From Leucaena leucocephala (lineage: Eukaryota > Streptophyta > Magnoliopsida > Fabales > Fabaceae), in contig CM073560.1 in assembly GCA_037074615.1 (NCBI GenBank), forward strand, positions 6,765,501 through 6,829,500: DNA of 64,000 nt. Reading direction: 5' to 3'. Of the stretch, positions 12,773 through 24,889 are shown piece by piece. How positions within the stretch are numbered: the stretch's first letter is position 1; each line of letters opens with the position of its first letter. The position numbers were made by a program, and so were the translations under genes. The notes below the pieces were generated by a model. That model searched no databases, was not told the DNA's origin, and saw nothing but the letters and a program-made list of their open reading frames with translations.

Positions 12773-13080
12773 AGGGGTGGTCAGGGGACGGGTCAGAATA
12801 GGGACAATCCCAGCCCGAGCATGTCCGATCCTGACAAGGACGAGAATTCCTGAATCCTGATTTTTAAAAAATCAGTAAAATCAACAAAGTTAATCATTCC
12901 AGGGAATTAAGAACGTAAAGTTTGTTCTAGTTCAGTCATACAATACAAATATCAACACTTAAAGCAACAAATACTATTAATCACACTACAATTCTTCAAT
13001 TCTTGTTTTACTTCTTCAATTCTTCTACTTCACCCACTAAAGTTACTGCTTCATCTGCAAAGAAACAAAGACATGTGAGG
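12772..13080. mobile_element. hAT-type terminal fragment
   Basis: Begins TAGGGGTGGTCAGGGGACGG, which resembles the TAGGG(G)TGG ends of plant hAT elements, followed by a G/C-rich stretch that is unusual here. I could not find a matching right end or an 8-bp duplication, so it is called a fragment. Confidence 0.35.
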
Positions 13081-13599
13081 AAGATGCACACAAGTACTCT
13101 GTAATGCCTTTCACTAACCAAAGTACCACCATTAGACAAAGATGCACATTGATTAGACAAAGAATTTTTTAAAAAATACGAAAAAAGAGTAACAAGCCAT
13201 ATATATTAACATGGACAGGGCTTTGTTAAAACTCCACCTCTCCATGCTTAATCATTCTTAGACCAAAAGCTCAAAAGTGATCATTCCAATAGTTTTTCAT
13301 TTATTACACAAACCACAGAGCAAAAAAATTCTGCATTATATGTATCCTAATAATAGCCCCTGATTCACTAATAGTTCCTGAAGTATGTAAGTTCCACAAA
13401 AAGCGATTCCCAAAGGGGATTTGGAAATTGAAAGTCAAGCGACGACAGTCGAGTATTGGTCTACTGGAGACCTAAAGGAGAGGGGGACTGAGCGTGTGGT
13501 GCTTCTTATTTCTTCAGATAAACTTCTTATTTCTCTTGAAGAATAACTTCTTTGTATAGGAGTTGCTAAACTTATTTGTAAATGTGTTCTTCTATCTAT

Positions 13600-15085
13600 A
13601 TTTATAGACATTCTTTCAAGTTGATTTTGATAATTAATATTTCTACTTGATTATCCAATTTCTTAAGCATAGTCTAATTCTATTCTTAAAATTTCTAGTA
13701 TATGTATATATGCTAGTTCTTGTTTTATTTCCCTAATTATTGGCACAAAGTTCCTATTTATTGTAAATCTTCCTTTATTTTTAAGATAAATTTTATGTTG
13801 ATTACTAAATACAAGTCCTATCATTATTGATATACTTATAACTTTACTTCCTGGTTTCATTTTATGATTATGTAATTTATAATATATTGTTAGAGTTTTC
13901 TTTATATGTTGATCTGATCTATTTATAGTAAAATTTGTATTTAAAGTAAATTTTAATTTTTGACATATTAAATTTCTTTGAATTATTCCTAAAATACTCT
14001 TTTGTACTGAGCTTATTATTCTATCATCCGTTATAATTAGATCGATTGGACTATTTATAATTTTCCTAAAAATCCTTGTACCAAAATTTGTATTCCAGGT
14101 ATATAAATGTTAGTTATTTCATTTCCAAAATATATATTTCTAATTCCTTTTTCGATTAATTCTTTTGTTATTAAAGGGATTTTAATTGTTCCTTCAATTT
14201 GAGTTGCTTCTATTAGATATTTTCTTTTATAAGCTATACATTTTTGTTTTAATTTTTCTTTACCCTTTATTACTCTACCAACCTTAGTTATTAATCCTTG
14301 ATTTTTTATTAATTCTTCATCATTTAAATCTAAATGTTCATTTCTTATTTTGTTATATTGTTCATAATTAAATACTATTCTAGATTAAGAGATTCATTCT
14401 TATCCTTCTATTACTCTTTCATATTATTCATAATTGTTATCTTCCCCTATTTCTGTATATAATATATTTATTGATAACTTTTTAAAATTTATGGGATAAT
14501 AATTTTCCTCTTCATATTCCTCTTGTTTAGTTAAACTTTGATTAGAATCAATGTCTTCTTCATAATCAATTTCTATTATATATAATTAATATTTCAAATT
14601 CTCTATTTTATCTCCTATGTTAAAGGTTCTTCTATTAATTCTAATTATTCATTTTGTTGTAGGATTTTCTCAACTAATTGTATGTGTTTCTTCTTAGGTT
14701 CGCTACAATTTATCATTTTATGTCATATTTTTTCACAATTATAACGTCTACATTTTATAGGATATTTGCTTAAAATTTCTTTTTCTAAAAAATCTTCCTG
14801 GTGTCCAATTTCTTTTTACTTTTCTAAATTCTATATTTTTAAATTTTGGATATCTATATTTTTTATTTCTTTTATATTTCTTTTCCTTCTTATGATAATT
14901 ATTTTTTTTTCAATTTCTCGTTAACAACCCTATTGATGAGGATAGTCTAGATATGAACATTTTAAAATAGTTTTATTTAATATTGATGATCTTGTTGCTT
15001 ATGTACATTGCTGATCTCCTTCTTATAATATTCTTATTACTTCTGTATGGAAATAATAATGAAAATTATCATAGTAGATATATGA
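13600..15085 (-). pseudogene. Endogenous caulimovirid fragment: coat-like CCHC region then movement protein
   Basis: Very AT-rich minus-strand segment with long semi-open frames. In sense order it gives a Lys/Arg-rich stretch leading to a damaged Cys/His knuckle (about 14770-14690; the spacing departs from CX2CX4HX4C), then an acidic linker (about 14640-14400). A region resembling the 30K-superfamily movement protein of Caulimoviridae follows (about 14380-13663), with a KIPL motif, a PIDLIITDD stretch, LNTNFTINRSDQ, and a conserved HNHKMKPGS turn. The frame breaks at least near 14105 and at several stops. Coat-then-movement order is that of cavemoviruses and solendoviruses. No protease or reverse transcriptase was found next to it, so the copy is partial and defective. 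The call rests on motif order alone and needs a profile search. Confidence 0.5.
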
Positions 15086-15231
15086 ATTTGGATGAGATTA
15101 TTGTAATGATCCCTTAATAGTGTTCCCTAAAGAATTTAGGGAAACTTTCATGCTTTGTAAGGTTTAGTATAGAAAACAAACTAAATCTATGCTAGATAAA
15201 TATAAAGTACTGGATATTTGAGAGCTTATGT

Positions 15232-15359
15232 AGCTCATAGTCCCTTCATAAAATAGTACCACCTAAGTATGGCTAGTTTAAGGCGATATCCAGAAAACTA
15301 AATTTATTTTAGTCAAACAAAAGCATATAGTTTTACTTAAATTCTTCAATATCCATATT
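15232..15359. repeat. Right arm of the ~127 bp inverted repeat
   Basis: Reverse complement of 12646-12772 with scattered differences. The two arms enclose about 2.46 kb that holds the hAT-like end and the pararetrovirus fragment. Confidence 0.7.
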
Positions 15360-15920
15360 TGGTATCATGTGATTTTGTATTATTATTTTTTATTTTTGAA
15401 GTTCGGTTATTGTTCTGATTGTTTTTTTCCTTAGATGCAGGAATGTCTTGATACATTAAGGTTAAGTTGTGTGTAATTTGTCATCAATCTAGAATTCTTC
15501 ATGTTTTGATATGTTATCAGTAGAAAGGAACATTGTTATCAATAGTTGCTAACTTTCTATTATAGTTCATTTGAGGTTGAATTTGTAACATCAAAAGAGA
15601 CTACTTTTCAATGTACATGTGTGTAATTGTGGATTTATATCACTATTCTATAGCTTTTGTGATATCCTCTCCATCATTTCTTTCATAAGATTTGTATATA
15701 GAGAGTAATCGTTAAACATCTGATCTTTAACTTTCAAATGTAGTAATCAGGTAAATGTAATTTAATTCCTTTGTTGCAATAATATACCGTGTACAAGTCA
15801 TATTTATGTTTTTTTTTGCTGCTACATTTTGATTACTTGCAAAGTATGTCATTTTGTTTATGATTTTATATTATCATAAGGTAAATCATTGCTATGTAAG
15901 GATTATTTGAGTTTAAAAAT
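15360..15920. other. AT-rich stretch, no gene seen
   Basis: No open frame with a recognisable domain and no clear repeat boundary. It lies between the inverted-repeat arm and the first SINE. Confidence 0.4.
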
Positions 15921-15929
15921 TTACAATTA

Positions 15930-16202
15930 CCCATCGTCTGTGGGTTCAACTGGCGAATGGGTGAGACATACGACCATTTGGAGTGTGTTCGATCATTGGG
16001 GAGTACCACTTTGTTGTGGTTCTAGTCGCGAAGCTTGGGGAGACATCCTAACTCTTGGGTGCTTAGGTTTACGCTTGAGGGTAATAAACGGCTCGCCCCA
16101 CCCGACATTGGTATCGCCTAGGAGGAAGGGAGGCTTCGCCTTGCCCTTGGATCGTGGGTGAGCCTAATCCCTTTCAAAAAATTTGTATACCAAAAAAAAA
16201 TC
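15930..16202 (+). mobile_element. tRNA-derived SINE, family 1, full length
   Basis: A 273 bp element flanked by the perfect 9-bp duplication TTACAATTA (15921-15929 and 16203-16211). The head CCCATCGTCTGTGGGTTCAA is followed by an A-box-like AACTGGCGAATGGGTGAG and a B-box-like GTGTTCGATCATTGGG (~15985), the Pol III promoter arrangement of a tRNA. It ends in TATACCAAAAAAAAA. Related copies lie at 17586-17747 and 36345-36589. The open frame across it is fortuitous. Confidence 0.85.
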
Positions 16203-16211
16203 TTACAATTA

Positions 16212-17585
16212 GTTTGTATAGTGTAGAAGCATAAGTTGCCATTAAAGGTGGGTTTTGTGCTTTACATTAGTTTATTATATTGTTTTCAATTCATATGGCT
16301 TTACAATAAGCTATTAATTGTATGAAAGTGAAAACAATGCGTACATCTCTCATAGGGGATGCCTTACTAATTTATGTTGTTAAAAATTTAATGAAGTAAG
16401 AGTAGTAATTACATTGAAGTAAGACCACCTCGTGCTACTCGCGGTGGACGCCTTGCTATTTGGATAATGGAATTTGAGTGCAGTTATTGTTTCTAATTTT
16501 GTTATTATTGCAATCATGTAATGCAGCAAATGAATTAAATGTTACTAAGATATTTTGTTTTATTTATAGTTCAGTGAATGTAGTTTGCACATCTGGCCAA
16601 CACAATTGTAGTTTGTACAATGCTTTGATGTATGTTGCCTTCGTTGTTTGTGTCCAATGACTGATATTTAATTGTACATCAATTATACATTTAATTAGAA
16701 TTGATATTTTAAATTTATATGTGATTAACTATGTCGTGTCACTCATTAATCAAACATAAATGCTAATCACCAATATCATATATAAACAATTAAATTTTAT
16801 ATATGTACACAACACCAATGAGAATTCAACTAATTAATTTAATCAACTAAACCATTTATGTGATCTAATGAGAGTTGATATTTTAAAATCCATTTATGCA
16901 TGTAACATATACAAGAGGATGTTGGGGCTACTCATCCAAAACCACATGCTAATAATAAATATTAAATATGTGCAATTAAATTCTAAATACGTACAAATCT
17001 TGATGATAATTTAATCAACAAAATGTGACTAAATAACTCGAATAAATTCTCCCAATATTTTATGCACCAAAAATTGTTTAAAAAATTAATTTCAACATAT
17101 TAGAACTCAAATATAACTTCAAAATTCAATTATTTTTATAATTTCGTAAACCCAATATTTTAAATATTTAGACAATTAAAACACATAAAACAAATTTTGC
17201 AAAATTTTCCTATATATTAAAATAGCCAAAATTATTTTTTCAAGAATTTAAACAATCAAGTTGGCAGTTAAAATAAATCAACAATCAAAATATTTGATTA
17301 AACAAATCATTCATGGGATAAGGCAAAAATTAAACCCAGCTATTTAATCAAATTTTAACTTTTGAAAATTAAGAAAAGATGCCAAGTAATTAAAGATAAA
17401 ACACAATCCTCAACAGAGCCCAAAGATCAACTTCTAGAAAACAAAAATAAGTTTTCATCCCAATAAAATACAGTCCAGAACGCCCTTGTGAATCCATTTC
17501 TTTAAGTAAAAGCCTAACAAAATAGAAAGGGATAAATTTGGAAAAAGGAAATAAAACAGTGACATGAAAACAAAAACGTTAAAAA
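16212..17585. other. AT-rich stretch, no gene seen
   Basis: I find no coding region, RNA gene or element end here. It is flanked by two copies of the same SINE family. Confidence 0.4.
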
Positions 17586-17747
17586 CCCATCGTCCTTAGG
17601 TTCAACTGGTAAAGGGGTGAGACATGCGATTATTTCAAGCGTGTTCGATCCCTGGGGAGTACCACTTTATTGTGGTTCCAGTCGCGGTGCTTAGGGAGGC
17701 ATCCTAGCTCTTGGGTGCCTAGGTTTACGTCTGAGGTAATACACCCT
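17586..17747 (+). mobile_element. tRNA-derived SINE, family 1, 3'-truncated
   Basis: Begins CCCATCGTCCTTAGGTTCAA, with the same A/B-box layout as the copy at 15930 (B box GTGTTCGATCCCTGGGG). The similarity stops after CGTCTGAGGTAATA, where Copia reverse-transcriptase sequence starts at once. The SINE tail and the rest of the Copia element are both missing at this junction, so a deletion joined them. Confidence 0.8.
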
Positions 17748-19162
17748 TCAAGTTGTACCATATAAATCTCCTCTTCTAAATCACCATTCAAAAATGCAGT
17801 TTTAACATCCATTTTGTGAATATAAAGCTTATGAATTAAAACTAATGTAATAAGGATTCTTATAGAATAAATCTTTGTCACCGGAGAAAAGGTATCAAAA
17901 TAATCAATATTTTCCTTTTGAGTATAACCCTTGGCTACTAGTCTAGCTTTGTATTTATCTACAAACCCATCAGAAAAATATTTTTTTCCTAAGAACCCAT
18001 CTATATCCAATAGGTTTTGCTCTTAGAGGTAAGTCTAATAAAACCCATGTTTTATGTTTATTTATAGAATCAATCTCTTATTTAATAGCTTCTTTCCAAT
18101 ATTTTGTATATGGAGAAGAAATAGCTTGACAAAAATCTTTGGATTCTCCTTCAACTAAATAAGTGAAAAAATCATCTCCAAAAGAAGTTTCTTTCCTTTA
18201 CCTTCTACTTCTTCGTAAACTCTCATCCAAAACTTCATTTGAAATTTGTTTAGAAGAAGAAGAAGGATTTTCAATTTTTTTGGACTATGCTCAACTTTCA
18301 AAAGAAATACATTTTCAAAAAACTCTGCATTCTTAGTTTCAATGATGGTATTTTTATCCAAAATATCACTTTTTAAAACCAGAAAGCGGTAAGTAGCACT
18401 TTGTTGAGTATAACCAATAAATATGCAATCAGAAGTTTTAGAACCAATTTTTCTCTTTTTAGGATTAGGTAATAAAACTTTTGCAAGACGCCCCACACCC
18501 TCAAATATTTTAGATTTGGTTTAAAATCTTTCTATAATTCATAAGGGGTCCTTTTTGTTTTCTTATGGGGTAATCTATTTTGTAAAAAATAGGTAGTTAA
18601 TATAGCTTCTCCTCACAAATTATCAGGTGCACCAGAACTCACAAGTAAGGTATTAATCATTTCTTTTAAAGTTCTATTTTTTTTTCTGCTACACCATTAG
18701 ACTCAAGAGAATAAGGATGAGTTACTTTATGGATTATACCTTTTTTTTTACAAAGTTCATTTAATAACAAAAATTTTTTCTCTTCTATCTGATCTAATTC
18801 TTTTTATCTTTCTAGTTAATTGATTTTCTACCTCAGCTTTGTATAAAATAAACTTATCATAAGCCTCATCTTTATTTCTCAATAAATACACCTTATTATA
18901 TCTAGAGAAATCATCAATAAAAGTAACATAGTATCTTTTATCACCTCTAGTTTTTGTTTGTTTTAGATCTCTTAAATTTGTGTGGATCAAAGATAATAAC
19001 TCAGTTTCTCTTTGTATAGATAAGTGTGTTCCTTTAGTCAATTTAATTTCTACATAAATCTCACATTTACTTAGCGTATCATTTTTAACTCCAGAAATTA
19101 ACTCAAGATTTGTAATCTCTTCATGTGACACTTATTAACATTACCTAATCTAGCATGCTAAA
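17748..19162 (-). pseudogene. Copia element 1: integrase and reverse transcriptase part
   Basis: Minus-strand Copia polyprotein remains. HARLGNVNK (GAG-pre-integrase) sits at the right edge (~19155). The integrase core at 19131-18757 has YYVTFIDDFSRYNKVYLLRN. Further pieces follow: NGVAEKKNRTLKEM (~18680), SDCIFIGYTQQSATYRF (within 18496-18155), and the reverse transcriptase start KARLVAKGYTQKE..DVKTAFLNGDLEEEIYM (18010-17750). Stops and frameshifts separate them. The RT breaks off before its YVDD motif, at the SINE junction, so RNase H and the 3' LTR are gone. The part upstream in sense direction continues at 21749, beyond the inserted solo LTR. Confidence 0.85.
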
Positions 19163-21743
19163 TGTAACATCCCGATTTTTGGGTCTAGTTCACCTAGATT
19201 CAAAATAAGGAATGTGAGGAATATCCTAAGTTTTAAACCTAGAAATTCTGCAGGTAGCTTGATATGGGCTGGCTCCTGTGTAAGATAACCTGATATGGGC
19301 GGGTTGTCGAGCCTTTCAATTAACGATGACTTCCGAAGAGTTTAGGGGATGAGTTATTGAAAGAGAATTTCTAGAACTTAAGATGAAGGATAAGAAGATG
19401 AGAATAGATGCCAGAAAGAGAATGCAGGGGCAAAATCGTAATTATGGGAAAGATTGGGCTGGTAGCCGATGAGTACCATATTTTGCCAGAAAATAGAGAA
19501 AATTATGCTGATCATTTCACTGAACTGTGAAATGTGCATATGAGGTCTCTATATATATGAAAGAATTAGAAATGTGACCAGGGGTAAAATGGTCATTTTG
19601 GAAAAGTGTGCGCGGGAGCGTTTTTTCAGGCCAAAATAGCCCGGTCCGGATAAAATATCTGAAAATACCGGGAGATAGAGAAAAGGATTCCGGATTGAAT
19701 GAGGAGTCACGGAATTTTGATTTGAGGTCCCGATTTTTCTGTAAAAATCCCTTAAGATGGGAATTTACAGTTATAATCGGTAAAGAAAAGGCAGTTCCGA
19801 TAGGGATGATCGGACTATGGCCAGGGGGCCGTATAGTGTTTCTAAGGCCTTTAGTGACACCAGGGAAAGCCCAGGCCCATTATATCAGTCCAGTGGTAAA
19901 AGGGGCCGGTGCCCGGGAAAAAGGTGCAAAATGACGAAAATGCCCCTATGTTATAGAACAGCTGAAGAATGAGTAAAGGGTATTTTGGTCATTTGCCTAA
20001 GGTTAGACAGTCCAGGGAAGTTATCTGGATAGTTGACCAGGGTCAAAGAGTACTCTGGTAAGAGGTGAAAAGACAATAATGCCCCTAGACCTAATAAAGT
20101 AAAGAAAGAGAGACTAAGGGCATTTTGGTAATTTGCCAAGAGGTGTTTCTTGGGAATCGTGCCATCAGAGTACTTGGGCTGGATCAGAGACCCAAGATGA
20201 TATTGCCAGGCCCAAAAACGCAGGCCCAGTGATTCAGGGGGAAAAGTGGCATTAAAATAATGATTGAATGACTTTTCAGTAAAGTAAAGTTACTCGGTCG
20301 GCACGATAACCGAGGAGGTGATCAGATAAAGTCCGGGACTGATCTGGATAGCATTGGAAGGCGTGAAAGGTTCCTTCCAGATGCCACATGGCATTAGTCT
20401 GGAGAAAGCAGATAAAGCTGAGGACACGCTTTACGAGGCAAGAGACTGGACCGGTGAGTCAGCCTGCTGAGTCAGCTGCTGAGGTGTCCAGGAATTTCAG
20501 CATGTGGAAAATGTGGCGATGAGTCAGCTGCTGAGGTGTCCACTGAGGTGTCCTGGATGATGCAGTAAAAAGGAATAAAAGAAAATAGGAAAATCCAGGA
20601 AAAACCAGGACCACAAGTTCTTATGGCTTCAAAATTACAAGAATGCCATTGGCCAAAACTATAAATACCCCCCTCCCATTCATTCATATGCCATGGCCAA
20701 GAGGCTTTTAGAGAGAGGAGGAGGTGCTAGAGAGAGAAAGTGAGAGGAAGAAAGAAAGAAAGGAAGTTCTGACGGAGCTGGAAGCAGAATAGAGATAGTA
20801 GAGCTCTGCTAAGCCTTTGAGGTAGTAACTAATCCTAGCTTTTATGTAATGGCTTTGTGATTTGTTGTGCTATTGTTTGGTTGGATTGTTGTCTTATATG
20901 TTATGCTTGAAGCTCTACTGCAATGCTATGATCATATGTTATTGAGTATGGAAGCACGCAGCATACTTATCTGTACACAATCACAAGCAAGCACTATCAC
21001 ACTGTATTACATATATTGTTATGATTGTTGCTACTGAGATTCCCCCGAATCTCATCCCCCATATATAACCCATTACAGAGAGGTTATGCTGAAGTGGGTT
21101 TTGAGAATCCTAAGAGACGTCGTTATGCTGCCGAAGTAAAGACTGAACATCAGTATATGATAAGTACCGTGTACGTAGTACTGTCTAAGGAGGCTAGAAG
21201 TGAGTGGACCTAGCCGGTTCATCTAGTCTTTCCTGGGTACTACGTAGAATGGTAGTTATCATGAGGGGATTACCGAATCAGTACAGTTCAGTTCTTTGTA
21301 CAGAAGGAATGTAGCAGTTATGCTGCCGGATTTTAGACAGGAAGAGATGTAATAGAAATATGATAATTTGCTGTATGCCTTGTTGTATGACATTTTATTA
21401 TTTAATAATAAATGTTGTTTGGCATGTTCAATTTGTGAATGGGGAATAAAGGGAGAAATTCGCAGGTCCTGAGGTAACAGTGTTCTGGCCTCAGTTTGAC
21501 CTAGTAAACGAAGGAGTTTGGCTACGAAATTTGGTGAGCCAGTGATACACATCTGGGGCATTACGTGGATAGGTAATAAGCCTTGTTTGGATGTGTAGAA
21601 CGAGAGAAATTAATTTTCAAATTAAAGGTCCAGAATAAGGAACTTAAGAGTGAAATTTTGAATTTCTGGGCTTAAGTTAAGATATATCAAGCTAATATCG
21701 CTTCCGTAAGTGTACTCTGAGGAGTCTAAGGGAGGATGTTTCA
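19163..21743 (+). mobile_element. Solo LTR, copy B (2581 bp), nested in Copia element 1
   Basis: Starts TGTAACATCCCGATTTTT and ends GGATGTTTCA, so the ends are inverted repeats. It is flanked by the perfect 5-bp duplication CTAAA (19158-19162 and 21744-21748). A TATA-like TATAAATA at 20660 is followed by a purine-rich GAGAGAG stretch, as in an LTR promoter and leader. It is collinear with copies at 5913-8753 and about 53575-55844 (minus). There is no internal domain, so it arose by LTR-LTR recombination. Family probably Ty3/gypsy by its ends and length, but unproven. Confidence 0.88.
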
Positions 21744-21748
21744 CTAAA

Positions 21749-23128
21749 CATTAAAAGACTCAATCAAGTAAGTAGAAGACGATACATTATTATTATTCTC
21801 ATTAACACTAAGTACACATAGTCCCTGATTACAATAACCCTTCCTAATCAGAATATTGGTCTTAGTCATAACGATCTTGTCATATTTAAATGACACTTTG
21901 ACCCCAGCTTTTCCTAATGTAGCCACAGAAATTAAATTTTCTCTGGCTTTAGGCATGTACAGGACATCTTGCAGCACTAAGGTATTCCCTGATGTGAGTT
22001 TTAGAACCACTTTTTTCCTATGAACTTTTGCAGATTAGGAATCAGTAAGATACATGTGGTCTTCTCCTTCTTCAAAGGAGGAATACAATTCTTTGTTTGT
22101 ATATATATGCCTAGTAGCCCCAGAGTCTACCACCCATTTTTTCACATCAGATATAAGAAAGGCTTGAGAAATCGTTGCAGTGATAATCTTATTACCACTA
22201 CTATCATCTCCTTCAACCAAATTTACATTTGGCTTGGGAGGATTATCACTTCTTGTCTCTTTAGCCCTCTTCCTGCATTTATATGCATGATGACTTGGTT
22301 TGCTACAAAAAAAATTATCCTTCTTCTTGAACTTGGGGTCAGCATTCTTGGATTTGTAGTCAACTTATTAAACTTGCTTTTCTTGTTCTTATGTTTAGAG
22401 TCGTACCTCTTGTTGTCCTATTTTGTTTCTACCAAGTTTGCCTTAGCAGTCACTTCTCTCTCCTTTGCTGCTTGAATCATTCTTCGGTTGGTGTCTTCAA
22501 TAATAATATGAGTGATCAGGTTAGTTAGCGATAATTGCTTCTGTTTGTGTTTCAGTTATTATTTGTAATTGTTCTATGATTCTGGCAACTTCTCAATTAG
22601 AACTTCAGCAACAAATTCATCAAGCATACCTTAAGATCTTCAATCAACTTGTGATATTCATTGATCTGAATCTTGATATTATTGTTGTCTACCATCTCCC
22701 ATTTAAACAATTCCCAACCATAAACTTCTGTTTACCAGCAGGATCAAAGAGTTCTAGATCGTGTTTACTTCTTTGTAGATACTATAAACATCGAACATAT
22801 CATTGGATAAAGTGCTAATCAATGTGTGCTTGCATACCTTATTGGCATACATCCAAACATCTTTTTGGGCTTACGTACTCAGCATCTGGGGATGGTTTAG
22901 ACTCGATGACTGCAACTATGACTCCATGCATATCAAGAATAATATAGACCTACTCTTACCAACGCCTGAAGTTCTTGCCATCGAACACTTCTATCTTGGA
23001 AGAAACAGAAGTGGAAGAGGGATGGAGATGTGAGGAACAACACTATTTTTCGACCATTTGGGTTGCAGTTGTCCCTAACATTATTAGGAATACTAGAAGT
23101 CTACATCGTCTAGAATAACTCTTAAGAT
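21749..23128 (-). pseudogene. Copia element 1: gag and protease part
   Basis: Sense-order pieces on the minus strand. Gag starts near 22990 and has WQERVLYILDMHGV in one frame. A damaged zinc knuckle CSKPSHHAYKC lies at about 22300, its first Cys lost. The aspartic protease motif WVVDSGATRH lies within 22220-22035. The linker VLYMPKARENLISVATLGKA (22010-21744) leads into the GAG-pre-integrase domain. The linker frame stops with TAG exactly at the insertion site of the solo LTR; removing the LTR and one CTAAA copy puts HARLGNVNK in the same frame, the TAG taking the place of the usual Trp. The gag part is heavily frameshifted. Confidence 0.8.
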
Positions 23129-23855
23129 TGTAGGTGTCGGGACCTGTAAACAGAGAACAAATAATCTGAGTTGCGTCTAAGGACACTATCCTTAAGAGTT
23201 ATTCCGCAACAACCGACAAGATGAAGCGGCACTCCCTAAGATAAAAGGATTCTTCTTCTATAACATGGGAACATAATCTAGTGGAAGTAAATGAACTCAA
23301 AAAGAAATGAGCAAGAGAAAAAGAGCACAATGGTGAAAAGAACAATTGCTATGCGCTACTTTTATAGGCACGGGGTTACGTCTGGAAGAGACGACCCTTA
23401 TGCACGCGTAACAACACGAAGGCTTCGGAAGGACGTCAGAGTCGCGTCTTATGATTGCCAATGGTCACACCTAATGGTAACATGTCGTCTCATAACGTCT
23501 CGTGTCCCACAGTGGTAAAAATATTAAAACCTTCCAGATTTTATTTTGATTGTAGGAATCTAAGGACTTTCAATGTAAGCATATTTAAAAAATTAGTTTT
23601 TGACAAAACCAAAAATATTTTTCATAAAAGTGCCCAATACCACGCTCTAACTTGCGGGTAAGGGGAAATCGCCAGATTTCAACTGAATTTTTCATTGATG
23701 GCCTATCGTCGTGCGTGCGAGCCCTCCTCTCTTCTAGGCCCATTTACTAGCCCATAATTGTATCTTATTATATATACACTTGAGCCTTCACTCTCCTAAG
23801 TAATGTGGGCCTTTGATTTCTTTGACATACTCATAAAACATAGATTTTCACAACA
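23129..23855 (-). mobile_element. Copia element 1: probable 5' LTR
   Basis: In sense direction it would start TGTTGTGAAAATCTATG (23855) and end CCGACACCTACA (23129), a TG..CA pair of 727 bp. A TATA-like TATATATAATAAG lies in the sense strand near 23770. The gag piece of the same orientation follows within about 140 bp. The partner 3' LTR is lost, so the limits are not confirmed by comparison. Confidence 0.45.
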
Positions 23856-24572
23856 ATCCCCACCATTAAGAACCTTGTGCTTCGAATTAAATCCAATATG
23901 GAGTTGCTTTACACAAATCTTAGTTGGAAGGGCTATCCATGAAGAATGAAGATGAGAGAAGGTGAGTTGGTGTGGGAAAATAGGAGAGAAGGACATATAT
24001 GAAATATGGGCTAACAAAGGTTTGCCTGTGACAATAAAGATGGGATAAGTATGCTTAAGAGATAGCTCTTTAGAAAAATCTAGAGAGGGAAGGTGGGACC
24101 CACAAAAATAAAAAGAAATAGATGTGGAGGGCATTTAATAGAAATTGCATTGTTCTCCACTTAGAAAGGGTTGTGTATTTTTGCACCCAATATTTTAATA
24201 TGACCACATTTTGGCTATGACCACATTATGGTCATAATTTATAGGGAAAATCTAAAAAAAATACCATTTGATTTTGAAAATCTCAAATTAAGAATTATTA
24301 TGAAAAAATATTATTATTTATTTTACAAGAGGAGTCAATAACTTATAAAATATAATAAATAAATTAATTTAGAATTTTTAAATTTAAATATTATTTTTTA
24401 AAATTTTTCCTACTGTATAACTATTTTTACACCTTATTCCATAATAAAAATATATAACAATGATTACTCTTTTCATTGTTTCCTCTATCCTTAAAGCCAT
24501 CAAGCCCTAATCAATTGGGCGTGAGAACCAAAAGATAAATGGAAATGCACCGGTTAAGTTTTTAAAATATTT

Positions 24573-24601
24573 ACGTGTCGTTATATTATTGGTCACACGT
24601 G
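24573..24601 (+). promoter_or_regulatory. ABRE-like ACGTGTC and G-box CACGTG upstream of KEA
   Basis: ACGTGTC at about 24573-24579 and a CACGTG hexamer at 24596-24601 lie 370-400 bp before the ATG. In plants these cores bind bZIP/bHLH factors and often mark ABA- or light-responsive promoters. The motifs are directly seen; any response of this gene is inference. I do not see a convincing TATA box, and the transcription start is unknown. Confidence 0.35.
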
Positions 24602-24851
24602 CACAGTAGCAATTCTTTCTTACACTTTACGACCCGGGCAAGCATGTTGCGGTGAACCACACGCGCCCAATCGTGGTACTTTACCCATTGAAGCTTCGTC
24701 TTCAATCCAAATTTGGAGGACCGTTGCGTCATTTCACAGCTCCACACCACCTCCCTCCAAGCTCACATCTAGCTTTCCTTTTGCTCCTCCTGCCTTGGGC
24801 CACATTCTCTCTCTGTATCTTTCTGTCAGTGCGTTAACGTTTGTGTAAGTT

Positions 24852-24855
<4 letters not shown>

Positions 24856-24886
<31 letters not shown>
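24856..24886 (+). repeat. (GA)n microsatellite in the KEA leader
   Basis: About 15 GA units, 87-117 bp before the ATG, probably inside the 5' untranslated region. GA/CT runs are common in plant 5' leaders and are length-variable. Confidence 0.9.

Positions 24887-24889
<3 letters not shown>

Noticed and set aside
15889..16161. Plus-strand open frame of 90 codons
   Set aside because: It lies on the SINE, which has a TSD, Pol III boxes and an A-rich tail.
19608..19934. Plus-strand open frame of 108 codons
   Set aside because: It sits inside solo LTR copy B; the matching place in copy A is not open.
22020..22475. Plus-strand open frame of 151 codons
   Set aside because: It is antisense to the Copia gag/protease remains, which show the VVDSGATRH motif on the other strand.
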